Below are positions 1 to 11,600 of a DNA stretch of 64,000 nucleotides, one piece after another. How positions within the stretch are numbered: the stretch's first letter is position 1; every line of letters starts with the position of its first letter. The notes under the pieces are model-generated. The model had not been told where the DNA came from. It did not search any database and saw only the letters and a list, made by a program, of their open reading frames with translations. Source of the DNA: Carnegiea gigantea (taxonomy: Eukaryota; Streptophyta; Magnoliopsida; Caryophyllales; Cactaceae); NCBI GenBank assembly GCA_029747015.1, contig JAKOGI010001196.1, forward strand, positions 1 through 64,000, written 5' to 3'. The translations under genes and the position numbers were made by a program.

Positions 1-31
<31 letters not shown>

Positions 32-251
32 GTATATATATATATATACACACACAGACACATTCATACATACATACATGCATATATGGATATATATATA
101 TATATACGCACACACACACACACGCACACACTCACGCATGCATTTGTATATGTATGTGTGTGTGTATGTATGTATGTGTGTGTGTGTGTGTAGGTATATA
201 TATATTCATACGTATATACATATATGTGTGTGTGTGTGTGTGTGTATATAT

Positions 252-295
<44 letters not shown>

Positions 296-375
296 GTATA
301 TATGTGCATATATGTACGTGTATGTATATGTATATGTATTTGTATATGTATATGTATATGTATACAGTGCCTATA
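1..375. repeat. Compound TA/CA/GT microsatellite
   Basis: Long runs of TA, CA, GT and TATG units follow one another, with (TA)n at the very start, alternating (CA)n and (GT)n tracts in the middle and another (TA)n near 275-300. Apparent open frames here encode only Tyr-Ile, Thr-His or Val-Cys repeats in every frame and are not genes. The tract directly abuts the 5' side of the Helitron remnant. The run begins at the window edge, so its full length is unknown. Confidence 0.95.
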
Positions 376-1189
376 TATTTGCGTATATATATTCGATCTA
401 ATCTATTTCATACAAAGAAATAAAAGAAAGATTTACCTATGTGTTTGCATGGTTTCCCATAAAAAGAATGGATCCATCGTCGTCATTTGCAACAACACGA
501 AGGCAACTGCAACAAAAAAAAATGCCAGATTGAACGCTAGGCGACGATTATTGTTCGAGCATCAGCATATTGAACAGGATGATGTAGTAGCACACCGTTG
601 TCGCTTGCTTGTGAGGGAGGCGAGCGAAGTCAGGCCTACATTGATACGTTTGGAACGAATGGAATCAACGAATCTTGAACAGCAGGCTATGCAACAAAAT
701 CCCGTCTCAGCACATAACATCAGCAACCTTGGTAATGTTGGCCCTGAATTATATAATATCATGCCCTTGCTAACGCGCTAATTTTTACCATATATTTAAT
801 ACCTCCTTCTAAATACACAAAATTTATTCCCAGAATCATATGAACGAGGTGCTCGTGATGAAAATCTCCAATCTAACATAGCTCATTTTATAAGACCTCT
901 GCCCATAGAATACGTGACAATCTCATCCACCTTAACGGGTAATCTCCTGAAACTTTCCTATGTTTACGAAACTCAGCCTAGCATAAGTTACATACTCACC
1001 CTGCTAATAGCATTGCAGGATGGACATGTCCCTGTCCAAGACATGCATTCTCAAACTGATGGGACTTTAGGCTGCGAACGGCTACATGTCCACATTGCAG
1101 AGCTATTACATGGATGCAAGAAAGGGTTAGAAATAGTAGCATCACAAATCCGAGATTCAATTTGTGTTGCCAAAGTGGACAAGTTAGTC

Positions 1190-3130
1190 TGCCCGTACTT
1201 CCACTATCACCTCAATTCCTTATATCATTACTGTCAAACTTACATTTCCTTGACAATATTAGAATCTACAACTCCATGTTCTCATTCACTTCCACGGGGA
1301 AAGGATTAACAACAGTGTCAATGACGGTAGAAGCCTGTATGTTTTCTACATAAATGGTAGCAACCACTATAAAATTGGGTCCTTGCTCCCTCGATCTGAA
1401 TTACAGCCAGTATTTGTGTAGTTGTACATTTACGACACTAGCAATGAAGTGTCAAACCGAATGACTGCACTTAGGGTATCTGGTCGTTCTGGCGTTAGAT
1501 CTGACATTGTGCAAGGGTTGCAACAAATGTTGGATGCAGTTAATCCGTATGTCGTTGTATTCAGAAGAGCTCGCGACATGTTACGTGACCATGGCGAGGT
1601 TTCTGATTTGCGAATTCGAATCATCCAGACCAGAGAGGGCCGACAATATATTAGATTCACTGCAGAAGAGGTTGCGGGACTATTGTTTGGGGATGGAACT
1701 GAGCACTTTGGACCCCGAGATGTCATTCTTCAAAAAAGAGATGGAACCTTGCTGAGGATAGATGAGCATCATCCATCATACATGCCTTTATATTATCCTC
1801 TTTTGTTTCTATATGGCACCGATGGATGAAGTCCAAGCATCCCAAGAATGACTAACTCCAGTATCTCAAGATCAACAGTTTCAATGAGGGAATTTTATGC
1901 ATTTCGCATCTAAGACCGACTAGGTGAATCCGTGGTTATTAAAAAGAGTTATCGATTGGGCCAGCAATTCTACGTAGATGCATGGGCTACCATTGAGCAA
2001 TATAGGCTTACATGGTTCGAGAACCATCAAGGTCGCCTGCAGACAGAATTGTACAGTGGCATTCAAGATGCACTTAACACAGGTGATGTTAATGTAGAAT
2101 CAATAGGGCGAAGATATATTCTGCCATCTTCTTTCACTGGAGGGCCACGTTATATGATATAGCATTATCCGGATGCAATTGCAATTTGTCATGCGCTGGG
2201 GCTTCCTGATTTCTTTGTCACATTCACATGTAATCCAAGTTGGCCTAAAATCACTAACGAGCTATTACCTAGTCAACGATTAGATGATAGACCAGATCTA
2301 ATAACTCGAGTTTTCAGAATTAAGTTATGATAATTGCTTGATGATTTTAACACGAAAAAGATCTTTGGAACAGTCATTGCTGGTGAGTTCCTGACATTGT
2401 CAAACACAATATTTTACCTTACAAATACATTCAATCTACTAATTACCCCCACTTTATCTTTTATAGAAGTATATGTTGTTGAATTTCAGAAGCGTGGCCT
2501 TCCCCATGCTCATCTTCTCTTAACAGTGGCACCGGAAGATAAGCCCACATGTCGAGAAGATGTTGATAGGCTAATTAGTGCCGAAATTCCCAATCAAACT
2601 ATGAACCCTCTAGCATATGATACTGTTACAAGATTCATGATACATGGCCCATGTGTATCATGTTTGATTGACGGGAAATGCTCAAAATGTTATCCAAAAA
2701 GATTTTATAATCAAACAACATTTGATGAGTATGGCTTCGCTCAATACCGCAGGTGGTGCACTCCCTAACAAGTGGTCGTGAATGGACGAAAGATTGATAA
2801 CCAATGGATGGTCCCATACAATAGAGATCTATGCGTAAAATATGATGCTCACATAAATATCGAGCGCGTAGCTGTCTGTAGCGTGATCAAGTACCTATGT
2901 AAGTATGTACATAAGGGACATGATCGTGCTACTATTGTCATTGAAAGCAATACAACACATCATAACAGTGAGCAATCTCGGCCACATAGAGAAGGGATGA
3001 AATCCAGGAATATTTGGATTGTCGCTAAGTATCTATGGTTGAGTCATGTTGGCGGATTTTTGAATTCAGCTTGCAGCATCAATATCCTTCTGTACAAAAA
3101 CTTCAATACCATTTTCCTGGAGAATAATTA
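1190..3130 (+). pseudogene. Helitron Rep (HUH, two-tyrosine) nuclease region, broken
   Basis: This would nick and join single-stranded DNA during rolling-circle transposition. The frame around 1422-1829 gives the Helitron N domain (TSNEVSNRM, VVVFRRARDML, HHPSYMPL). A segment near 2210-2275 reads FFVTFTCNPSWP, Rep motif 1. The HUH motif is the His-Ala-His of KRGLPHAHLLL at 2505-2513. Two tyrosines spaced YxxxY lie in KYLCKYVHKGHD at 2892-2894 and 2904-2906. Bases from about 2381 (GTGAGT) to 2466 (TTATAG) look like an intron between KKIFGTVIAG and VVEFQKRG. Stops lie between 1830 and 1930, near 2160, 2330 and 2766, so the gene is dead although the catalytic residues survive. Confidence 0.8.
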
Positions 3131-3774
3131 GTCGTGTTTAGTGACAAAGAGGACCTCTTTATAATGCGAATGAACCAGAAACGCAGAAAACAATGTTAAC
3201 AATGTGGTTTGATGCAAATAAGAAGTACCCACAAGTTCGAGAGACCACATATCTTAACCTCCCCATGCAATGGGTATGGGATCATTCTTCTAGAAGCTGG
3301 ACGGTCCATCAAAAAGGTTCTTCAATTGGTCGACTTCCGTTTGCACAATCAAATTGTGGTGAATGATATTATTTGAGAATTCTTCTTACAAAGATATGTG
3401 GAGTAACTTCTTTTGAGGAAATTCGTACCACGTGGTGTCCTACACCTGACATTTAAGTCAACATGCATGGCACTGGGTTTGCTTGATGATGATGGTGAAT
3501 GGCATGCTACCTTGACTGAAGCATCAACTTGGCTTCAGGTGTGCAACTACGAAATATGTTTTGTTCCATGTTGATGTTCTCCGAGATTGCTGATCCAGTA
3601 AAGTTGTAGGATGCACATTGGGCGCATCTAACAGATGACCTGCTACATACCATATGACAGCAAACAAGAATGCCGGATATGGATTTACCATCTACCGAAC
3701 TCCAAAATCTTGTACTACTTGAGATAGAACGTATCTTGAATAGAAATTGACGATCACTATGAAATTTCCCTCCA

Positions 3775-5331
3775 ATGCCGCTCCCTTCTATCGAAGCTGC
3801 AGTTTATGCAACAAATCGGCTTATTATTGATGAACTTGATTATGATACAAATCTGAAAATATCAACATTTGAAAGTTTTGTAAGAGGGTTGAACTCAGAT
3901 CAGTATCATGCGTACAGATCAGTACTTGATACTCATAATAGAGGTGAAGAGGGGGTTGTTCTTCATATATGGTAGTGGGGGCACGGGAAAGATATATCTA
4001 TGGAATACTTTAATCTCCAAGTTCTGATCAGAAAAGGATATTGTCCTTGCCGTAGCATCGTCGGAAATTGTTTTTTTTACTGTTACCCGGAGGGAAAACA
4101 GCCCACTCAGTATTTAAAATACCCTTATAATCTGATAAGACGTCAGTTTGTTACTTTAATAAGAGTCTGAACGTGCGCGGATCTCATCCGTGAAACAACG
4201 TTGATTGTATGGGATAAAGCATCAATGATGAATCGTTTAGCATTTGAAGCCGTTGATCGTTACCTAAAGGACATATGTGATAATCATAATGCTTTTGGCG
4301 GAAAACTGGTCCTTCTTGGGGGAGATTTTATACAGATACTTCCTGTGATTACACACGGGAGTCGTAAATCTATCGTTGCGGCTACGATCCATTGAGCAAC
4401 ATTCCGGAATGAATGTAAAATTCTGCACTTGCATATAAACATAAGGCTGCAACGAATAGATGAACCCAACGAAACTATACACATTGTAGAGGAATTTGCT
4501 CGATGGATATTACAAGTTGGAGATGGTCAAGTGTAAGGAATTGCTATTTCAGATGACAGAGAGCCTAATTAGATTAAGATACTGGAAGAATTCCTCATAA
4601 GAAATGACGAGGATGGCCTGCACAATTTGATCACATCAATTTACCCTGATTTTGATGCTAAGTATGAAGATTAGTCATATCTTTGTGAATGAGGGATTCT
4701 TGCACTAACAAATCATAATGTGGACAAAATAAACACAATCATGTTGTCCATGCTCCCTAGAGATGTGAAAAACTATTTGAGTTGTGATAGTCTTTCAAAC
4801 ACTAACGATTGTGGTCCTTTCAGTGGCATAGAACCCTCTGAATTATTGCATTCCTTAAAGATTTATGGGTTGTCAAATCATTGTTTAGATCTTAAAGTAG
4901 GTGCACTGGTTATATTATTAAGAAATTTGAATCAGTTAATAGGGTTGTGCAATGGTACTCGCTTGATTGTCAGTAAGCTGGGTAATAGAGTGATTGGGGC
5001 CAAAATAATATCTGGTTTAAAAGTTAGAGAGACTGTCCCAATACCCAGAATTGATTTAATACCATCCAATCTTCCAGATCTATAACTCAGAAGATGGCAG
5101 TTTTCTCTAAAACTGGCGTTTGCAATGACAATCAACAAAAGTCAGGGGCAAACTTTGAATAGAGTTGGCATATACCTTCCAAGGCCCGTGTTCAGCCATG
5201 GTCAACTTTATCTTGCACTGTTATGTATTTCATCTCCTTTTGGATTAAAAGTACTGGTTTGTAATAAGATAGGAGTTCTAGTAGACGTTACAAAAAATGT
5301 TGTGTATAGGGATGTATTGAACCATTTGTAG
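3775..5331 (+). pseudogene. Helitron Pif1-family helicase region, broken
   Basis: This is the 5'-3' DNA helicase half of the Helitron protein. Walker A (GSGGTGK) is encoded at 3971-3991, but a one-base shift separates it from the frame reading LNSDQYHAYRSVLDTH just upstream. Walker B reads IVWDKASMM at about 4204-4230, with Lys (4216-4218) where the family has the catalytic Glu of DE. Motif III ([12 protein letters not shown]) is at about 4312-4347. The C-terminal motifs MTINKSQGQTL and FSHGQLYLAL lie at 5125-5220. Stops at 4393, 4534 and 4672 confirm decay. The final frame ends at 5331. Confidence 0.8.
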
Positions 5332-5759
5332 ATTATTATATCGTACAGTTTATTCATTTCACCTATTACATTCGGTCTGTGTGGTTAACCTATTTTCAAT
5401 CATACAATAATGGTGTTATTTACAGTAATATACTTCCCTTGATAAATACGTTGTGGTCATTGCTTTATTATCATACCATACTGTCTGCTTTTATTTTTTT
5501 AAGATCACAAACATGGCATCTTCAGCACATACTTTTATGCCTATATGCGCCATCAACCCTTGCAATAGATCTGTAACATTAATAGTTCGACTCATACGAG
5601 CAATGTCTGTTCGAGTATATGGGCGATGAACATTATGGAAAGTTATATTCATGGACTACCAGGTATTGAATTATTGTGCTGGAAAAAGTCCTATCGTATA
5701 CATGTATAATGCATTATATTATTGTATATTGTGATGAGATATTCGGCATCATAAAAGGA

Positions 5760-7480
5760 GATGCAAATATTACTCGATGGAGGTCCATACTCAGTGCTGG
5801 CAAGGTTATCACATATCCGGACTCTCAGCGAGGTCCACCAACATCTAAGGACACCTAATAATGTTGTTGGTACATATTATTCACACAGTCAAGTTTGCTA
5901 CCTAAATTTATGCATGCATTTTTTCTGGAATCTTTACAATGTTCTCATTCCCTGTTGTTCTATATACGTCATAGGTATGGTAGTGGCTATATATCCTTGC
6001 AAAGGACCAGAGATAGAGGCACTGTACGGTGGGAATTATTACTTTGTGACATGCAGTATGTATTGTCATCAGTTAATATTTGTTCATATTTATTGTCACA
6101 TTTCAATTATATAAAAATTAGTACATATGATACATATGTGCATGATGCATCCATTGAGACTGACTTTATGGGGAGATTTTGTGAAAGTTGAGAGCACCTA
6201 TATTCAGCAATATTTGACTGCTGAAAATATACCTCTTCCTTCTAGAGTGCACATTGGAAATTATGAAGGTATCTTTACGTCCACTTGATATAATTTTATT
6301 CACAAAACTGTCTAATTTTCATTATTCTGATTGCATATTTCAGTAATATGTTTTCTCTCCTGCGATATAAATTTAGGGATATCAGTTTCTACTTTGCCCG
6401 TTTGTAGATTGCTGATAATCCCAGATATTGAAGCAACAGCAGACTTTGAAGGATGGCATATACAACATGTAACATTAATTTTGGCTTTCCAATTCCATAC
6501 AAGTTATATACACTTGACCTCACACGTGTTACTTTCCATATATGTTTTAGGTACTCTGGCACTTCAGGTGTGATGAAGCATTTCGATTTCATGCGTATGA
6601 GAACATTACGTATGTGCCATCTAGAGAAATTGCTTCCAGCTAAAAGGATTAGATTAGATGAATGCTCAACTGCGCCAAACGTAAGCTACACATTTATTCA
6701 ACAAATATTCCTTATACTTACATACATTCATTCAATCTTAGATATTTCTGGGTTTTTGCATATATTGTTGAAATCCACCCATCCTTTATGACGCTTGCAC
6801 TAATTGTAACCAAAGTGTCCACACTTATGTATTCGCGCTTAATGTACCGCACTGCACATGCCGATTTCCAAGTTTGACTCGCAACAGGTTTGCATCCATG
6901 ATTCTCTATTGTTTGATATCCTTCTATGCTTTCTCGAATGCATGTTTGCATTAGTATAACCATCCCTTTTTAATTCAAAAATACAAGTACATCTTCAGAG
7001 TTGTCTTACAAGATATTACAGGTTGTAAAGAGTTTACTGCTCTTCATAAGGATGCTCAAATTCTTACATACGATCGCTACCCAGTTGAATATGTATGCAG
7101 CGCAGGTATTATCATTGTTAATGCTTATCATGTTCACACAAGTTATTGTTCCATTGTTGCCTAACCCGTGTTACTATTGTCCACAGCCATATGATCATCT
7201 ATCACTCTACGCGATTATTGATGATTGCATAGATAAACCTTGGGTCTTCATTCTAGAATCTCTACGCTGGCATGAAGTAGAAGCTCCTATCGCTCCTATT
7301 GTGCAGTCAATTGGGAGGCAGAGGTTCATTACATACGACATACTAATGTTAGGTACACCAGGTACATAGTAGGTATATATAAACTTCACTTCGATCATTG
7401 TTAATCAAATTATCACTAAATCTTGATTTTTGTTTCAGGTACAAGAGAAGGAGATAGATTCTTCATCATTGACATCATAG
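5760..7480 (+). pseudogene. RPA-like (OB-fold) region of the Helitron, broken
   Basis: Short fragments on the + strand resemble plant replication protein A large-subunit-like proteins. A segment reads FWVFAYIVEIHPSF near 6740 and is followed in another frame by a cysteine-rich stretch, DACTNCNQ. Near 7005-7075 the phrases LQDITGCKEFTALHK and ILTYDRYP are read, typical of RPA-type OB folds. Fragments such as YDHLSLYAIIDDCIDK follow at 7190-7240. Frames change often, and pieces are separated by intron-like AT-rich DNA. Position directly behind the helicase fits the RPA gene carried by many plant Helitrons. The assignment rests on short matches from memory, so confidence is moderate. Confidence 0.5.
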
Positions 7481-8638
7481 ATTAACTTATCATCATTTCA
7501 TTTAGTGTGCTTTGTACTAAGTTGACTATCTAATGTCTCCATCATACTTGTATAAACTTCTTCCACAATGATATAATTTTCAATTGTTAATCATATTATT
7601 TATGCACGAAGTTACTGTACATTTAACTTTTCATTGAGTTTTTCCTTTCTATTCATTAAATTATAATATTTATTATGTCTACACTAACTATCCATTTATT
7701 TTTGCGAATAATATATCTATAAATTGACTACTTAAACATGCACCGTATTTTTACACAGGCCCAGACTAGTATTGTACAAATAAGTTGATAGAAGCTACCT
7801 TCTTCCCTTCCATGCCCCTCCATGTCATATCCCCCCCCCCCCCTCCAAAAAAAAACCCCACCCTCCTCCGCCCCTATGTAGTTTATAAAGCTCATCGGCA
7901 ATAAAGTATTCAACTTCTGATGTCAATTTCACATTATATTTTGTAAATCATTAGTTTACCCAGTGACATTAATTAACATGCAATCCATATTCAAGTCAAA
8001 CTTCAGATGCCATCCGATCAGCTTAGATTTTATCGATCCAAGATCATGCCAAATCAAGATATATCTATCTAGTTCTGGAGCCCCCCGCCCCGGGGAAAAC
8101 ACCATAAACAACGCGGGAATTACCCACCCACTCACGTCCTACAATTTTGACCCCTTAAATATGCATGACCGGTACGTTTCTCGCAGTATTCGACCTGGTT
8201 ACCTACTGTTGTGAAATTCCCTGCAATTTTTCTTTCTCAACACAAAAAATACAGAGCTGCTGCAATATCCAGTGCTAGATTAGAAACACTTTTGACAACC
8301 AACATCTCTTTACTTTCACTACTACTCAAAATAGCATCAATAACCTGCATAGAATTCATGCATGATGTACTCAAGTACTCTAGGAAAGTAAAACCTTCAT
8401 GCGCTAAAAATTAGATGGGTGTATATGAACAAGGCGCAAGAGCCACCCGATCAACTTCAAAGGAAATATGGACCCACTTTAACAAAAAATTTACAGCCCT
8501 CATCCCCAACCCTTCTTTGCTTGGAAAGATAAGGATCCAACATTGCATTACCTTTTTTCCAAGCAACTCCATGCAAGAAACCACAAAAATTCCAAGAGCA
8601 AGGAAACAAATACCTAAAAAGAATCGAGGCACATAAAA
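7481..8638. other. Intergenic, Helitron tail to receptor-kinase 3' end
   Basis: No coding sequence is recognised. The stretch is AT-rich, with a C-run followed by an A-run at 7831-7855 and a C/G-rich patch near 8082-8096. The last few hundred bases probably include the 3' UTR of the receptor-kinase gene, which ends at 8639 on the minus strand, but no convincing poly(A) signal was placed. The Helitron 3' end should lie here, yet no hairpin followed by CTRR was found. Confidence 0.5.
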
Positions 8639-11600
8639 CTACCGAGCAGTTGGACGAGCTATGGATTCATCGAAGGAGAGGTAACTATCTGTAGGACCCA
8701 AGTCCACGGAGCCCAAGTGGATTGAGGAATGCAAGGATTGCCTCGAGAAGTCATCAGAGATGCCTTCTCTCCCACCTCGTGCCTCCTTTTCGATCAAGAT
8801 AGCATCCTGGATCTCCTTGAGTACCTCCGACATTGATGGCCTCATATGGCCGTGAGGCTGCACACACATCAGGGCTTTCTCGGCAATCTTCCACATTGAT
8901 TGTATGTCATACTCATCACGCAGTGAAGGATCAATAATTCCTTGGATGTCACCACTCTCGATGTGCATTTTTGCCTGGTGGATGGGGCATCAACATGATG
9001 ATTAGACCACTAACAGTGGAACCAATAAAATATAACTGATGCAAGATTCAGCAAGTCCATTTAGTTCCTTTCAAACTTGCACCTTTTTTCCACCCCCCGG
9101 GGGGCGGGGGGGGGGTTGAATGTGTGCTAATAACATTCAAACTCTAAAGACACAATAATAAAATCATGATCTCCAGCTCCCATGCACAGAAAATAGCATA
9201 GGTTGCATTTTGTCTAAGTTGGAATGGTTCACGTTTCTGCATTTGCTAATGCTATGAATATAAACATGACTATCAAAGTATTTGCAATTGGAAATACCAA
9301 TACCCCAGAATGTAATTTACTAATTTTTATGCTAGGAAAAAAAAAAAAAAAAAGCTGCTTATATAATCAAACTTACCCATTGAACTATATTCCGGCAGTT
9401 AACCCCAAAGCTTTCATTAGATATTGCCTCCTGACCAGAAACTAATTCAAGTAGAATGACGCCAAAACTATAGACATCACTTTTGTCAGTCAATTGTTGA
9501 GAGATATAATACCTGCATATCATGAGTAATGTAAGGAAGAGCATCTTGCATATTCTTATTTGGAAGGACTCAAGAGTTAATAAGAGGAACAGTAGTTAAC
9601 ATATGTACCCCCACATTATTCCTTACATTAGGGTTTACATGGGCACAATAATAAAATGTCATTTATGCTCATTCTTATAAATCACTTAACTCCTTTGTCC
9701 TCACCCCAACTTGGGGTTAAGAAAAACAGAGCAAAAAGGAGTAACAACAGGTAAGAGCATTTGCAATGCAGGGATTTTAGGGTGGGGATTTAAGCTTGCC
9801 ACATCATCAAATAACCAACTTCATGAAACCCACTTGGACAATGCGAGTGCTTAGCAAAGTTTCTATAAAATTTCTTCCCAACATCATGGGTTCCACATAT
9901 CATATCACTTTTACTTTTTCTTCTCATACTCCCACTTCATTTTCACAATGTATATCTTGATGTGATTTTTTTAAAAATATTTTTAATATTGGAATCCAAT
10001 TTTTATCACAATAAGTTTTTGAGGTGCTTCATAATTTTTTAAAAAAAGAATCCACTGCTTGTTTAAAAAAAAACTCAGATATACTTTTTTTTCCCAATTA
10101 CCTTTGCCAATAAATTCTCTTATGGCTCGCCAACTTGGTACCATTAAATTATAAGTGCAAAAACGGGATGCGAGAGTTTATGCAAATACTTTTCACTGGG
10201 CAATCATCATTAAAAAACAATTAAAAAAGAGAAAGAATGAAAAAAAGAAGGGGGGGGGAATGGGTACGAGAGAAAAAGCATGAGTTGTCCCATCATGCAC
10301 CCTGTGTCAACGTATCATCAACAATATTTTTTATGGAAACTCCCCACCAAAGTGATGCGTTTTTATGCACATGGTAGTTTAAGTCAAGACAAGCATCGCA
10401 TTTTGCCAGTGAGCCCTGGGCTAAAACTCGCATCAACTGGGTTTCAAAATTTCGGAACCTTTGAAGGCATCTTTTAAACTAAACGTGCATTTAAGGTTTT
10501 TTGCGCGTTTAGGGGGATTTTACAGGGAATTTAGTGGTTCCTCTCCTTAAATCCCTGATCGCAGATGCTCTAAGTGTTAATCCTCTTGTCCTTATTTACG
10601 CTTCTACCAATGTCTTAGAAACAAGGTAGGAGAAGTATTTACTTTTTCTGTACTCCCTTTTATCCCTCCTTGCTGCCCTCCTTGCTGCCCATTAGAGCCC
10701 ATTTACAACTCAATGACAGAGGTTCATTTCATATGCTGGCCAACTTCGGCCATGTTCTTTTCGTGGGTATATCTATGGCCTCCACTCTTTCCAACTCTTT
10801 TCCACTTCTTCTCACTCATTTCCACGCCTTCCCACTCCTTAAAGATAAACACCACTCCTCACTCCCTTCTGTTAATTCACGCTCTTTTCCACTCCCTCCC
10901 ACTCTTTCCCGCTCCTTCCCACACATTGATATTAATAATTCTCTCTTTCGCTCACTCCATTCCATTCTATTTTACTCCGTTCCACTTCATCTCCTTCCAT
11001 CCACTCCTTCCCACTCCATTCCACTCCGTTTCATTTCTTCTCATCCCACACCCCCAATTTACTCACCAAAAGAGTAGGGCTTTCAATGGACCATGATCAA
11101 CTACGGCAACCACAACTTCAAGAAGGATCAGAGATTTGATTCATCACCTAATGCCCAAATATTCATGTGAGATCTGATAAATAAGTACTGGCATAGAGCG
11201 CAATGCAGCAACCCCCCCCCCCAAAAAAAAAAAACAAAAAAAAAAACCCCAAACCAAACCAAACCACAAAAAAAAATACGGGCGCAGAAGCTAGATCTTA
11301 TCCAATTGTCATATATCTCTCGAAGGCTACAAGCCTACAACTTTACACTTCGCTATGCAGCAACAAAACTTTCAACTGAAACCCTCCTAAGAATCCATAA
11401 AAGTGAAGAAGTCCATCTGTCCATCAACAAACATTCCATCACAAGGGTGTGAAAGGTTTAGAAAAATATGAAGAAATCAAACAACGATATTCAGCATATA
11501 TTGCTTCAAAAAAATCTGCACTACTATGAATTGCTCGCTTGTTTGATGCCCGATTCATATTAAAATTTAACATGGCATCAGAGTGGGTTCCTCTTGGGTT

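Larger units (their letters stand above)
450..7480 (+). mobile_element. Decayed autonomous Helitron (RepHel plus RPA-like part)
   Basis: A rolling-circle transposon body is read in broken frames on the + strand. In order it has a basic N-terminal region (about 460-780), a Helitron-like N domain (about 1190-1830), the Rep nuclease (about 1930-3130), a Pif1-family helicase (about 3780-5330) and RPA/OB-fold-like segments (about 5760-7480). The order matches plant Helitron proteins, where an RPA-like gene is a known companion. Many stops and frameshifts make it a pseudogene. I could not identify a 5' TC end or a 3' hairpin plus CTRR end, so the limits are those of recognisable coding sequence. 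Confidence 0.85.

Noticed and set aside
64..781. Several open frames of 80-185 codons at the left edge.
   Set aside because: Up to about 400 they are translations of TA/CA/GT repeats in all frames. The part after about 460 is the start of the Helitron protein, not a separate gene.
10670..11096. Two overlapping open frames of about 130 codons.
   Set aside because: They are Ser/Pro/His/Phe low-complexity products of a pyrimidine-rich repeat inside an intron of the opposite-strand kinase gene.
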